Part shown: positions 43,328 through 53,163 of the stretch, in pieces
How the letters are laid out: each line of letters begins with the position of its first letter
How positions within the stretch are numbered: position 1 is the stretch's first letter
Notes under the pieces: model-generated
The model's database searches: none
The model's input: only the letters and a program-made list of their open reading frames with translations
Told to the model about the DNA's origin: nothing
Assembly: GCF_002483205.1 (NCBI RefSeq)
Contig: NZ_DLHM01000004.1
Coordinates: 882,891 to 946,890 of the forward strand
Origin: Flavihumibacter sp. UBA7668
Lineage (GTDB): Bacteria > Bacteroidota > Bacteroidia > Chitinophagales > Chitinophagaceae
Direction: 5' to 3'
Length of the DNA stretch: 64,000 bases
Translations under genes and position numbers: made by a program

Positions 43328-45406
43328 TCATTTTAACAAACTTCCGTCCAGCACCACAAAACTTCTTGCATCCCTTCCTGCCAATAAAATCAGCTTCCCA
43401 TCAAGCGCAATTCCATAGGTTTTTTTGATTAAAGGATCCTGCAAAAAATACCGGGCTTTCATTGCCCCTGGGTCAGATATATCAATTGCAAGCATTGAAT
43501 CATTACTCGAATTGATTACATAAGCTGTATTGTCTTTAATCGAAATTCTACCTGGACCTTTCATTCCCGGATAAGAAAAATAACTGATCTCCTTTGGTTT
43601 AAAAGGATCTGAGATATCTGCCGCGAGCACATTACCCGCTGAATACGCAACAACATACAACACTTGATCCTTTATCGCCAAAGCGCAGGTTCCTGCTAAT
43701 CTGGTACTGTCAAAAATCTGGCTGCTTATGCGTGGTTTAGTTTTGTCCCGTACATCTACTGCAATTACAGAAGAACCCGGACCGTAACCAGCCAGATACA
43801 CCACCTGCTCTGTCGGCAATACCGCAAATGCTCCATCGCCGGTATGTAAACTGCTAACTATGCGAGGTGCGGCCGGATCGGAAATATCCAATATGTACAA
43901 CTTGCTCTCCGAACTATGTGTTACATAAGCATAGTTCCCCAACACGGCAATTTTTCTCAATCGTGTATAATCGGATCGATAGGTGGTCAGATAGCCACCT
44001 TCACCGCCTACTTTTATGGCACCGGTTTTTACCGGTTTGTAAGGATTTTTGATATTGTACACACTCACGCTGCAATTGGTCATAGATACAACATACAAAT
44101 GATCCTGGTGAATAGCCACACTAAAAGCATCCAGTATATCCGGATCGCGTAAACTATAGGCCAGTACAGGATTAGCCGGATTTTTGTAATCAATGATTGC
44201 AATATTGTTTCCATCGCGACAAGGGATATACGCAAAATTCTTATGCACCACAATATCCTCCGGATCCATTAATTCGGAAAAGTCAACCAGACTTCCCACC
44301 ACCGCTTTTTTCATCGGGCGAAGCAACTCGGGATCAATGCCCGTTTCTCTTTTCTGGTAACTGTTTATGGTTTCATACAACCAGATTCTGGAAATCGCTT
44401 TGCGGATGATATGTCCTTTACTGGTTCCTGCCAGCACAATGATGGAATCCCGCTGATCAAGCCGGATCCCATGATCTAACCAATCACCCTCGGCGCCCGA
44501 AGGCAGGCCGCCAATATCAAACCAGTCTGTTCCATAGTTCAGCGAAACATGTATCGCACGTTTTCCGGTATAGGTGGAATAGATCACTGCACCATATCCC
44601 AAATCAATAAAATCATCTGCAGCATCCGGTAATTTGCCGATTTGTTGCCATTCTTCACCCAGGTTATCACTACGAAATATATTCCCCTCTTTATCGCCTT
44701 GTAGAATCCGGTGACTACCCAAATAATCTGTAGCAAATAAATCAGATGAAGTCAGTGTTCCGGCTATATTCCAGGTTTGCCCATCATCAATGCTTTTATA
44801 TACATTTCCCTGCCAGCCATTTACAATTATTCCATTGCCTACTTTGGTAAATCGATACAGGGCATCTCCGGAAACTGATCCCAAATCTGTCCAGGTTTTT
44901 CCCTTATCAACCGACCGATAAATATGGCCGCCTTCTGAATCGGTATCTGTCACCAGAATAGTACCATGATAAGTAACTATGATACTATAACTGGCGGTAT
45001 ATTTTTCCTTGTTTTTATTGGTGGTAAGTGTGTTAAGCAATGTCCAGGTTTTTCCTGCATCCCTGGTGCCAAATACTTCGGCATTTCCGGTTAAGACATA
45101 CCATTCTTTTTCATTGGCTGATGCAATGCAGGTTATGGCGCTTTCTGTGAGATTGGCCAGGGGCTGCCAGCTAATTCCGTAATCACGTGATATAAATAAG
45201 CGTCCTGCAGTTGGATGCCTTGTTCCACATACCACAATTCCATTTCCCATATCACAGATCGCATCGATTCGCCCGCCTTTCACCAGTTCCTGTAAGTTCC
45301 ATTTTTCAAATTCCTGAAGATAGGCCGGACGTATTTTGGTTGTATCATTGGCTTGTGATGCTGCCGATAGGAGCATTATCAAGAACAGTATATTAATTGA
45401 TTTCAT
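43328..45406 (-). CDS. Exported BNR/YCF48-like and LVIVD repeat protein
   Basis: A 692-residue exported protein; signal peptide MKSINILFLIMLLSAASQA. The N-terminal half (about 30-330) consists of BNR/photosystem-assembly-like propeller blades with the recurring pattern S(R/V)D-x-G-x-(S/T)-W (SRDYGISWQPL, TRDAGKTWTLL, SVDKGKTWTDL, SIDDGQTWNIA). The C-terminal half (about 365-690) has LVIVD-type repeats such as LYILDISDPAAPRIVSSLHTG and VLAADISDPFKPKEISYFSY. Both are beta-propeller folds, so two propellers in tandem are likely. No catalytic motif is apparent; binding of glycan or protein at the surface is plausible. It starts 10 bases after the SusD-like gene and belongs to that operon. Confidence 0.8.
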   Translation of the reverse strand: MKSINILFLIMLLSAASQANDTTKIRPAYLQEFEKWNLQELVKGGRIDAICDMGNGIVVCGTRHPTAGRLFISRDYGISWQPLANLTESAITCIASANEKEWYVLTGNAEVFGTRDAGKTWTLLNTLTTNKNKEKYTASYSIIVTYHGTILVTDTDSEGGHIYRSVDKGKTWTDLGSVSGDALYRFTKVGNGIIVNGWQGNVYKSIDDGQTWNIAGTLTSSDLFATDYLGSHRILQGDKEGNIFRSDNLGEEWQQIGKLPDAADDFIDLGYGAVIYSTYTGKRAIHVSLNYGTDWFDIGGLPSGAEGDWLDHGIRLDQRDSIIVLAGTSKGHIIRKAISRIWLYETINSYQKRETGIDPELLRPMKKAVVGSLVDFSELMDPEDIVVHKNFAYIPCRDGNNIAIIDYKNPANPVLAYSLRDPDILDAFSVAIHQDHLYVVSMTNCSVSVYNIKNPYKPVKTGAIKVGGEGGYLTTYRSDYTRLRKIAVLGNYAYVTHSSESKLYILDISDPAAPRIVSSLHTGDGAFAVLPTEQVVYLAGYGPGSSVIAVDVRDKTKPRISSQIFDSTRLAGTCALAIKDQVLYVVAYSAGNVLAADISDPFKPKEISYFSYPGMKGPGRISIKDNTAYVINSSNDSMLAIDISDPGAMKARYFLQDPLIKKTYGIALDGKLILLAGRDARSFVVLDGSLLK

Positions 45407-45416
45407 GAAGTATAAT

Positions 45417-46853
45417 TTAAGGTTGCCACCAAAGTCTTGTATTCAAATCATCGCCCCCCATTTGGGCAACGGCCTGTGCATAATTTTTTGCATTTAATGT
45501 TTGCTCCTGTAAGGGATAAGGAATCCTTGCCGGTATTTTTCCATCGTTTACATTGGTTGGTCCAGGTACCAATTGCGGATAGCCGGTTCGCCGATAATCC
45601 GACCAGCCTTCAAATCCGGTAAAAAATAAACTGATGAATTTTTGCAGATACAATTGAGGTAAGTTGCCCGTAAAGGCAATGCCTTCCTGCTGTAGAAAAT
45701 CAGGTGCTATCACAGCTCCCCATTGCGTAAAGGAAGCCTGAATTCCTTTTTCATATAAATTCTTTGCATCGCCCGTAGCAAAGCCTCTCAACACAGCTTC
45801 AGCACGAAGAAAATAAACCTCACTGCTGCTCATCCAAACGGCCGGCTCAGTAACTGATTGAAATCTTGTACCCAGGTAACTCTGGTGGTCAAAACCTCCG
45901 TTATAATTGGCGGCATCGGTGATTGGGAGCGAATTGGGTAAGCCAACATATTGCGGATTGGTAGTATTGGCAGTGGCATTTGTGGGACGTGTATACTGCA
46001 TCAACCTGCTATCGTTGTATTTTTTTAAGGTGTCTACAATAAAAGCACTAACGACCTTGTATTTGAAATCAAAGTCCCTGGTTTGTGAAAGTGGATACAC
46101 ATCCGGTAATGCACCACTGTACCTGAATAGTGCATTTTCCTCATTTGTTTCCATAAGGGGATAGGCAGCAGGATCATTCAGCAGTTTTCCGATTTCTGCA
46201 GCCGCCTGCAGATCATTGGTATTGGAAGAGCGCATCAGGATCCGCAAATGCAAACTATTGGCGAATTTTTTCCAGCGCAACATATTTCCATTGTAAATCC
46301 GGTCGCCTCCCAGTGGCAAACCGGCCTGTAGATCGATCAGGCTATTGGCTTCCTGCAAAAGTGCCACCAAACCTTTGTACACATCCACCTGTGGGTCATA
46401 AACCGGCGCTACAATATCGTCTGATAATGCTTTACCAGCTTCCGTAAATGGAATATTTCCATAAACATCTGTCAGGATCTGATAAATATGGGCCTTGATT
46501 ATTAAAGCGATGGCTTTATAATTGATGAAACCGGGGGATTGATCTGCCATCCGGATGATATCATTCAAATCCCGGAGCCGGTTATACAGTCCATTCCAAA
46601 CGGGATTGGAATTACCCGGCAATATTTTAAATCGTTGTACTTCGGTAAAAGAATTATTGCTGCAGGTATATTGTACCAATTCATTACTCAATTCAAATGC
46701 CTGGTCCACCAGCGTATTGCTGATATTATATTGAACCTGTGGTAATACCACACCAGGGTGCACTTCTACCGGTACATTCGGATTTATATTATCGTATTTC
46801 TTGCAGCCAATGGCCAGTACAGCCAGTAGTAGAATGTATAAATAGTTTCGCAT
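45417..46853 (-). CDS. susD: SusD-like outer-membrane lipoprotein (SusD-like_2 type)
   Basis: A 478-residue surface lipoprotein with lipobox LAIGC (Cys17) and then KKYDNINPNVP, the usual acidic/asparagine-rich start. The helical core has NGLYNRLRDLNDIIRMADQS, IALIIKAHIYQILTDVYGNIPFTEA and EVYFLRAEAVLRGFA, matching the shorter SusD-like_2 branch, often found in loci not devoted to glycans. The C-terminal YRRTGYPQLVPGP and RIPYPLQEQTLN are typical. It starts 10 bases after the STN-type SusC gene on the same strand and forms the uptake complex with it. Confidence 0.94.
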   Translation of the reverse strand: MRNYLYILLLAVLAIGCKKYDNINPNVPVEVHPGVVLPQVQYNISNTLVDQAFELSNELVQYTCSNNSFTEVQRFKILPGNSNPVWNGLYNRLRDLNDIIRMADQSPGFINYKAIALIIKAHIYQILTDVYGNIPFTEAGKALSDDIVAPVYDPQVDVYKGLVALLQEANSLIDLQAGLPLGGDRIYNGNMLRWKKFANSLHLRILMRSSNTNDLQAAAEIGKLLNDPAAYPLMETNEENALFRYSGALPDVYPLSQTRDFDFKYKVVSAFIVDTLKKYNDSRLMQYTRPTNATANTTNPQYVGLPNSLPITDAANYNGGFDHQSYLGTRFQSVTEPAVWMSSSEVYFLRAEAVLRGFATGDAKNLYEKGIQASFTQWGAVIAPDFLQQEGIAFTGNLPQLYLQKFISLFFTGFEGWSDYRRTGYPQLVPGPTNVNDGKIPARIPYPLQEQTLNAKNYAQAVAQMGGDDLNTRLWWQP

Positions 46854-46863
46854 GATTACTTGT

Positions 46864-49800
46864 TTAAAAACTTGCAGTAAGATTTACACCATAAGATCGG
46901 GTGGAAGGAAGTTGTGCATTTTCATAACCCGGAATTATCCCGGAACTGATGAACGTAGCTGTTTCCGGATCGATATGGGGCACTTTCGTGAATAGGAAAA
47001 GATTTCTTCCAACCAGATTAATTCCCAGTGTTTTGAAAGGCGTTTTGCGCAACAGGGTTGATGGCAGACTGTAACCAAGAGAAAGCTCCCTCAACTTAAA
47101 ATAAGTGGCATCGAAGGAATTCGTTTCAGCATTCACCCGGTTCAGGTGATCACGATAATAGGTATAAGCCGGAACCCGCACATCATTGGGTACATATTTT
47201 CCATCGGTATCCAACTTAACGCCATTGCCAATCAAACCCTCTTCACGTCCGGGTAAGGTATTATCCAAACTGCCCGCTTCCGATCCGGTAGCGTGGGTAA
47301 GCGAATAAATAGTACCGCCAATTTTACCATCAAACAAAATACTCAGATTGAAATTAGCAAATCGAAAACTGTTCATGATACCCACTATATAATCCGGATT
47401 ATAATTGCCGATTTTAATAGGAGAAGTGGTTCGTTGCGGGGTTCCATTCCGATAAATGATTTCACCCGTCTCCGTCCTCTGGTGACCGATTCCATACATA
47501 TCGCCCATGCGTCCTCCTTCACGGGCTTCTACCGAGATAGCGCCCCGCGAAGCAATTACATAATTACTGATGCCTTCATACAGTGATACTACTTCGCTTC
47601 GATTGGCAGATCCGTTCATGTTGATTTCCCAACGTAGTTTTTTCTCAATGGGTACCAGTCGCAAACTCAATTCAACCCCGTGATTGGTGATTTTACCTGC
47701 ATTCAACACCTTGGCGCTATAACCTGCTGAAGTTGCCAGTGGTACCTGTATAATCTGGTTACGGGTGGTGGTATTGTAATAGGTAAAATCAATGCCAATT
47801 CTGTTTTTCAAAAATTTTGCTTCCATCCCTGTTTCAAAAGAAGAACTGATTTCAGGTTTTAGTGCAGCATTGGCAAGGGTGGCCCGGTTCACCACCGATC
47901 CGGGCAGGGTGCTATAATCATAGTATTGGCGTGTATTATAGGGATCCGTATCATTCCCAACAGATGCATAGGAAGCACGGAGTTTCCAGTAATTCAGCCA
48001 GTTGTTACGAATGCCCAATAAATCTGTCAATACACCGCTTAAAGAAACCGATGGATAGAAATAGGAATTATTTCCTTTGGGCAGGGTGCTGCTCCAGTCA
48101 TTGCGTCCGGTTATCTGAAGGAAAAGCGAATTCTGGTAATCAAATTCTGCCATTGCATAGAGACTGTTGACCATTTTTGCAGACGTATTCTCCACGGTTT
48201 CCGGACGGGAAGCCGCATTTCCCAGATTATATACCCCAGGCAATACCAGTTCCCTTGCAGTTACCCGATTATTATACCGGTTCATTTGCAGGTTGTTTCC
48301 ACCTGCACTGAGGTTCATCTTAACCCGTGTACCAAGATCAGTATTATAGCGAAGGAGAAAATCAGAATTCTGTTCAAAATAGGTATAGTCTTCCCGCTGA
48401 TGAAAGCCACGAAGTGCTGTTACCGTACTTTGCGGCTTCCGACTCACTCTTATATCACCTGAATAATCAATTCCGGTGCGTACCATCAGGGAAAGATTTT
48501 TCATGATATCATAATCGAGGTGGATATTCCCATAAATCCGGTTACGGTTGAGGGTATTCAGGTGTTCCTGCATCACCATATAGGGATTATCGGCCCAGGT
48601 GAAATAGAAATTCTGTTTGATGTCTTTTTGTCCGGGTAACCAGTAATTTTTAAACCAGTTGATATCCGCATTTCGTTCGAACCAGATAAAGGTATAGGTA
48701 GGGGAGCTGGCAGCATAACCAACCCCCGGCAGGTTATCACTGTTGGCATTTACATAATTAATATTGGAACGTAAACGCAATTTGGGCGCAATATTGATAC
48801 CACTATTCACATTTAGCGTATGCCGGTTTAATTCTGTATTGGGAAGGATGCCCGTTTGTCGCAGATTATTATAGGAAATTCTGAAATCGCCGATATCACC
48901 GGCTTTCTGCAGAGAGATACCATTGATCAACCCCAATCCATTCTGATAAAAATCACGCACATTATCAGGATGGGCTTTCCAGGGAATGCGGGTGCGATTT
49001 CCATTAGCATCCAGCGGCGATCCAAACTGCACATATTCCTGACCGTTAAAACCAACGCCCCAGTTATGTCCGCTGTTGGCAGTACTGGTGCCATCCGGAC
49101 CGGTACCATATGAATAATATTTCAATCCCACTCCGGTACCACCACCGTATTTATTCTGAAAATCGGGCACCCGTAAAACCGATTCCACATTGGTAGAGGA
49201 ATTGATGCTGATTCCAAGTTGTTTGTTTTTTGACGCGATTTTAGTCTTGATTACAAGAACCCCATTGGCTGCCCTTGAACCATACAAAGCTGCTGCATTG
49301 GGTCCTTTTAACACCGTGATGGATTCAATATCATCCGGATTGATTTCGGATGCACCCGTTCCAAAATCAACAGCTACATCACCCGAGTTGGATCCGTTTA
49401 CGGTATTGTTAATTGGAACACCATCCACTACAATCAGGGCTTCGTTTTTATTGATATTAAGAGAAGACTCTCCGCGCAGTACCACTCTGGTGGAATTGGC
49501 TAGTCCACTTGGGGCATTCACCATGTTGAGTCCGGCTACCTTGCCCTGCAGGGTGCGCAGCATATTGGTTTCCTTAACGGTTTGTAATTGTTCGCCCTTA
49601 ATATCCTGAGCGGCATAACCCAGTTGTTTTTTATCCCGACTCAGGCCCAGAGCCGTTACTACCACATCCTGCATATTGGCTGATTTTTCGGAGAGGGTGA
49701 AGCTTTGTTTCCCGGCCTGGTTAATAGTGAGCGTAATTGTTTCAAAACTGACATGTGAAATACGGAGGGTGGCGGGTAGTTTTGTCAGATTGAATTGAAA

Positions 49801-50271
49801 TCTTCCGGCTTCATCGGAGCGGGTAGTTTCACCGCTGGTTATATTGGTGATGGAAGCATCAGCAACGGGTGTCCCATTCGTATCCAGTACCTCGGCTTCC
49901 AGCAGGGTTTCCGTTTTGCTGAGGGTTGGCGCCTGGTTTCTGGTAATCAGGATTATATAGTTTTTTTCTGCGAATTGCAGTCCGCTGTTGGCAGTCAGCC
50001 GATTTAGGACAGTGGAAAGTTTTTCATTATTGAAGGATTGGGGAACACGCAGCTGAACTTTGGCAACATCTTCCACCTGGTAGGCGAAATCCAGTGCATA
50101 TTGTTTTTTGATTTTGGTAAGGGCCTGTACAAAGCCGACATCGGTAATAGTGATACTGATTCGCTGATCGAGTTTGGCGCTTTGTGAAAAGCAGGAAAAA
50201 CTGAGTGTTGAATAAATAAAATACAGGAGCAGACGGGAGAAAATCCACGATCTTTTTTGGTGCTCTTTCAT
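46864..50271 (-). CDS. susC: SusC/RagA family TonB-dependent transporter with STN domain
   Basis: A 1135-residue outer-membrane protein. After the signal peptide (about 1-32) comes an STN (secretin/TonB short N-terminal) domain at about 35-105, beginning SITITDVGFVQALTKIKKQY, which transmits signals to a FecR anti-sigma factor. Next are a carboxypeptidase-regulatory-like domain (about 125-200), the motif QDVVVTALGLSRDKKQLGYA, the plug with NEALIVVDGVPINNTVNGSN and ITVLKGPNAAALYGSRAANGV, and the barrel ending GVNLTASF. The STN domain together with the upstream fecR and ECF sigma genes shows that ligand binding induces the operon through trans-envelope signalling. The substrate is unknown; the SusD partner and the propeller protein follow directly. 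Confidence 0.96.
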   Translation of the reverse strand: MKEHQKRSWIFSRLLLYFIYSTLSFSCFSQSAKLDQRISITITDVGFVQALTKIKKQYALDFAYQVEDVAKVQLRVPQSFNNEKLSTVLNRLTANSGLQFAEKNYIILITRNQAPTLSKTETLLEAEVLDTNGTPVADASITNITSGETTRSDEAGRFQFNLTKLPATLRISHVSFETITLTINQAGKQSFTLSEKSANMQDVVVTALGLSRDKKQLGYAAQDIKGEQLQTVKETNMLRTLQGKVAGLNMVNAPSGLANSTRVVLRGESSLNINKNEALIVVDGVPINNTVNGSNSGDVAVDFGTGASEINPDDIESITVLKGPNAAALYGSRAANGVLVIKTKIASKNKQLGISINSSTNVESVLRVPDFQNKYGGGTGVGLKYYSYGTGPDGTSTANSGHNWGVGFNGQEYVQFGSPLDANGNRTRIPWKAHPDNVRDFYQNGLGLINGISLQKAGDIGDFRISYNNLRQTGILPNTELNRHTLNVNSGINIAPKLRLRSNINYVNANSDNLPGVGYAASSPTYTFIWFERNADINWFKNYWLPGQKDIKQNFYFTWADNPYMVMQEHLNTLNRNRIYGNIHLDYDIMKNLSLMVRTGIDYSGDIRVSRKPQSTVTALRGFHQREDYTYFEQNSDFLLRYNTDLGTRVKMNLSAGGNNLQMNRYNNRVTARELVLPGVYNLGNAASRPETVENTSAKMVNSLYAMAEFDYQNSLFLQITGRNDWSSTLPKGNNSYFYPSVSLSGVLTDLLGIRNNWLNYWKLRASYASVGNDTDPYNTRQYYDYSTLPGSVVNRATLANAALKPEISSSFETGMEAKFLKNRIGIDFTYYNTTTRNQIIQVPLATSAGYSAKVLNAGKITNHGVELSLRLVPIEKKLRWEINMNGSANRSEVVSLYEGISNYVIASRGAISVEAREGGRMGDMYGIGHQRTETGEIIYRNGTPQRTTSPIKIGNYNPDYIVGIMNSFRFANFNLSILFDGKIGGTIYSLTHATGSEAGSLDNTLPGREEGLIGNGVKLDTDGKYVPNDVRVPAYTYYRDHLNRVNAETNSFDATYFKLRELSLGYSLPSTLLRKTPFKTLGINLVGRNLFLFTKVPHIDPETATFISSGIIPGYENAQLPSTRSYGVNLTASF

Positions 50272-50343
50272 AAAACCATTTTATTTGAGTTTAGAAAATA
50301 GGATGCCTATACCACTTCCCAGAGGTAGTATCCGTTTTTAACG

Positions 50344-50367
50344 AGTCGTCTGTTAGCGCAGGCGACT
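50344..50367 (-). promoter_or_regulatory. Imperfect hairpin between fecR and susC
   Basis: AGTCGTCTG (50344-50352) pairs with CAGGCGACT (50359-50367) with one mismatch and a 6-base loop, adjoining the fecR stop codon. On the minus strand no U-run follows, so it could attenuate or stabilise the transcript rather than terminate it. Evidence is structural only. Confidence 0.25.
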
Positions 50368-51185
50368 TATTTTTTTATGATAAGTTCTTGCTGTTTTGCG
50401 TCGAGTTGAAATACCAGTTTTTCTTCCCTTGTAATAGCGGATAAAATTTCCAGCAGGTTTTCAATAGAAATGGATCGGTTAAAGGACAGACTGTATTGAT
50501 GATTTTGTGCAAGCACTTCCGCGTTGGCGCGGATGTTTATGGCAAAACTGTTTTCCAGTTGGTATTTGATCTGTCGGATATTGAGTTTGTCCCAAACGAT
50601 TCGTTCCGCATTCCAATTGCCAATTGCATCACTTGAAATGGAATCGGTACTAAAGGATTGCTGGCTGTCTCTCCAGAAAAAACGTTCGCCCGGATGCAGG
50701 ATAGTGGATTGATCAAAGGCAGCTACCTGAACGATTCCTTCTTTTAATCGGATTTCAGCGGGTTTGGTGGAATCCGGTTTAGATACGGTGAAGGCCGTAC
50801 CCACAACGGTTGTTTTAGTATCAGTCGTGAACACATGAAAGGGCTGTTTTTTCTGCTTTTGAATTTCAAAAAAACATTCGCCCTGGTGCAGGTTGACAAA
50901 GGATCCGGTATCAGACTCTGTGACGGTTATTGCACTATTTCCGGCAAGGGTAATGCATGATCCGTCTTTCAGGTAAATGGTATCAAAGTTGCCGGTGGTA
51001 GTGGCATAATAGGAGGCCTGTGAACCGGAGGCTGGTACTAATAGCCAAACCGCAATCAGGAACAAGGGAAGTGCTGCAAGAGAAATACCTGCAAATAGCT
51101 TGCGCTCCTGTTTCCTTTTATGTGCCTTGATCCTGGATTCAATTCCTTCCCGGATAGCATTTTTTAATTCTTCTTTTGTTTGCAT
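50367..51185 (-). CDS. fecR: FecR family anti-sigma/sigma regulator
   Basis: A 272-residue inner-membrane regulator. A cytosolic N-terminal segment (about 1-28) is followed by one membrane helix (LFAGISLAALPLFLIAVWLLV), then the periplasmic FecR domain (about 75-170: TIYLKDGSCITLAGNSAITV, VVGTAFTVSKPD, GIVQVAAFDQSTILHPGERF) and a C-terminal DUF4974-like domain (about 195-272) that contacts the STN domain of the transporter. It receives the signal from the STN-SusC and releases or activates the ECF sigma factor encoded upstream. ATG at 51185 is preferred to the TTG three bases before it. Confidence 0.93.
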   Translation of the reverse strand: MQTKEELKNAIREGIESRIKAHKRKQERKLFAGISLAALPLFLIAVWLLVPASGSQASYYATTTGNFDTIYLKDGSCITLAGNSAITVTESDTGSFVNLHQGECFFEIQKQKKQPFHVFTTDTKTTVVGTAFTVSKPDSTKPAEIRLKEGIVQVAAFDQSTILHPGERFFWRDSQQSFSTDSISSDAIGNWNAERIVWDKLNIRQIKYQLENSFAINIRANAEVLAQNHQYSLSFNRSISIENLLEILSAITREEKLVFQLDAKQQELIIKK

Positions 51186-51277
51186 CAATCGGATATAAGT
51201 TGCTCTATTGATAAAGACGCAGAACAGAAGAAATCGAATGAGACAATATCCGGACTTTACAATTTGGTAACCTTGGA

Positions 51278-51799
51278 TCAGGACTTACTAAGCAGGCGGA
51301 TTTTTCGGGTGCTCTCCTGAATATGCGATTTAACGGTGTTTTCAGAGAGTGTAAGTTGCTGGGAGATTTCCTGAATGGAGAAGCCCTGGAAACGATAGAG
51401 TTTAAATACCAGTTCCTGTGTAGGAGTTAGTTGTTTACTCAGTAGTTGAACAGAACGTAATGCCAGACGCGATTCTGGGAGGGATAGATGTTCATTTCTG
51501 GTGGAATTCCCATATTCAATCCGATCTTCTTCCGGCAGGGGAATGGTTTGTATTTTATTGGCGCGGTGATAATCGGTGATTCGATTTTTAATTGCCGTAA
51601 AAAGATAGCGTTGCCAATTTTCCTGCACCTTTATTTTTTTTCGTTTGATCCAGACCTGTGCAAAGAGATCCTGCACCAGATCCTGTGCAATTTCCTCCCG
51701 TTTAACACAGCGAAGCGTATATGCATAGAGGCCTTCCCAGTACTGCTCAAAGAGTTGGGTAAAATCTTCTTTTGATTCTATGGATTGTAAGGGCTGCAT
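51278..51799 (-). CDS. ECF RNA polymerase sigma factor
   Basis: A 173-residue sigma-70 family factor of the extracytoplasmic-function class. Region 2 is seen at about 15-85 (YALRCVKREEIAQDLVQDLFAQVW with the DLVQDLFAQVW core, then LFTAIKNRITDYHR). Region 4 is at about 110-165 (LTPTQELVFKLYRFQGFSIQEIS, then LTLSENTVKSHIQESTRKI). No regions 1.1 or 3 are present. It heads the minus-strand operon sigma-fecR-susC-susD-propeller protein and is expected to direct transcription of that operon when the STN-SusC is occupied. The ATG at 51799 is the only credible start. Confidence 0.94.
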   Translation of the reverse strand: MQPLQSIESKEDFTQLFEQYWEGLYAYTLRCVKREEIAQDLVQDLFAQVWIKRKKIKVQENWQRYLFTAIKNRITDYHRANKIQTIPLPEEDRIEYGNSTRNEHLSLPESRLALRSVQLLSKQLTPTQELVFKLYRFQGFSIQEISQQLTLSENTVKSHIQESTRKIRLLSKS

Positions 51800-51967
51800 T
51801 GCAGGTTAGCTGGCCCGCTAAATTAACAGGAATGGGGTGGAGCAGCGTTAAGGGGTTATTATGAAATGATTAATAAAAAAGCTTCGAAAGAATCTTTTGA
51901 ACTATTAGTAGAAGTATGTATTCACTACAATTGTTTAAATTTATACTGGTGCTAATACCAATTTAAG

Positions 51968-52852
51968 ATGAGTTATATAGACTATTACAAGGTGTTGGGA
52001 GTAGCTAAAACCGCTACGGAGGAGGAAATCAGAACAGCTTATCGTAAACTCGCTCGCAAACACCATCCGGACCTCAATCCAAATAATCCGGAAGCGGTAA
52101 AATTATTTCAGCAAATCAATGAAGCCAATGAAGTGCTGAGCGACCCGGAGAAAAGAAAGAAGTACGATCAATACGGGGCCGATTGGAAACATGCCGATCA
52201 GTTTGAAGAAGCCAGAAAACAGCAGAGTGGTGCTTTTGGCAGCAGTCAACATTTTGGTTCAGAAGATTATTCTGATTTTTTTGCTTCCATGTTTGGGGGC
52301 AGCGGGGCTACTGGTGGAAGCCGCCGGCAGTCCCGCTACCGCGGACAGGATATTCATGCAACCTTAAGCCTAAACCTGTCTGAGGTTTACCAAACCCATA
52401 AACAAACGTTTACCATAAATGGGAAAAATATTCGTATAACCATACCAGCAGGAATTGAACAGGGACAGGAAATAAAATTGGCCGGACATGGTGGTCTGGG
52501 TGTAAATGGTGGTCCCAATGGAGATTTGTATATAAGTTTTGATATCAAAAATGATACGGCTTTTCAACGAAAGGGAAATGATCTCTACCTTGATCAACCG
52601 GTTTCTTTGTACAAAGCTTTGTTGGGAGGGGAAGAAGTTATTGAAACGCTGAGCGGCAAGCTTAAACTCAAGCTGGCACCTGAAACCCAGAATGGTACCA
52701 AAGTACGGTTAAAAGGAAAAGGCTTTCCCATTTATAAGCAGGAGGGGAGTTATGGCGATCTCTATATCAGCTGGCAGGTTCAACTGCCTACCCAACTCTC
52801 CGAAAAAGAGAAACAACTATTTGAGGAACTGGCCAAACTAGCCAACAAATAA
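51968..52852 (+). CDS. cbpA: DnaJ-class co-chaperone CbpA-like
   Basis: A 294-residue cytoplasmic J-domain co-chaperone that stimulates DnaK. The J-domain (about 3-70) has the HPD motif in KLARKHHPDLNPN and ends KRKKYDQYG. A Gly/Phe/Ser-rich linker (about 90-125) follows, then the two C-terminal peptide-binding beta domains with LAGHGGLGVNGGPNGDLYISF and GKGFPIYKQEGSYGDLYI. There is no CxxCxGxG zinc-finger region, which separates it from DnaJ. The next gene encodes a CbpM-like modulator 7 bases away, the usual partnership. Confidence 0.94.
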   Translation: MSYIDYYKVLGVAKTATEEEIRTAYRKLARKHHPDLNPNNPEAVKLFQQINEANEVLSDPEKRKKYDQYGADWKHADQFEEARKQQSGAFGSSQHFGSEDYSDFFASMFGGSGATGGSRRQSRYRGQDIHATLSLNLSEVYQTHKQTFTINGKNIRITIPAGIEQGQEIKLAGHGGLGVNGGPNGDLYISFDIKNDTAFQRKGNDLYLDQPVSLYKALLGGEEVIETLSGKLKLKLAPETQNGTKVRLKGKGFPIYKQEGSYGDLYISWQVQLPTQLSEKEKQLFEELAKLANK

Positions 52853-52859
52853 TACTACC

Positions 52860-53141
52860 ATGGAACAGGAAAACAGAATTACTCTTCAGGAATGCTGCAT
52901 TCATTACAAGGTGGAGTCTGTTTTTTTACAGGCATTAGGCAGTTCTGGTTTGCTGGAACTGATAACCTACGAAGATCAAACCTATATTACACACGACCAG
53001 TTAAAGGAGCTGGAAAAATATATGCATCTGCATTATGATCTTGATATCAATCTGGCAGGTATCGAAGCCATTAAACATTTACTCGATAGGGTGCAAGAGC
53101 TACAGCAGGAATTGAAAAAGCAGCTGTCGGTTAATTTATAA
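52860..53141 (+). CDS. cbpM: CbpM-like MerR-family chaperone modulator
   Basis: A 93-residue protein. The small all-helical fold with ITLQECCIHYKVESVFLQAL at the start, ITHDQLKELEKYMHLHYDLD in the middle and the coiled region INLAGIEAIKHLLDRVQELQQ at the end is the pattern of CbpM, which binds the CbpA J-domain and inhibits it. It starts 7 bases after cbpA, so the two are co-translated. The similarity to MerR regulators is structural; DNA binding is not expected to be its main role. Confidence 0.88.
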   Translation: MEQENRITLQECCIHYKVESVFLQALGSSGLLELITYEDQTYITHDQLKELEKYMHLHYDLDINLAGIEAIKHLLDRVQELQQELKKQLSVNL

Positions 53142-53163
53142 ATTTACCTATCCAGTTGAAACT

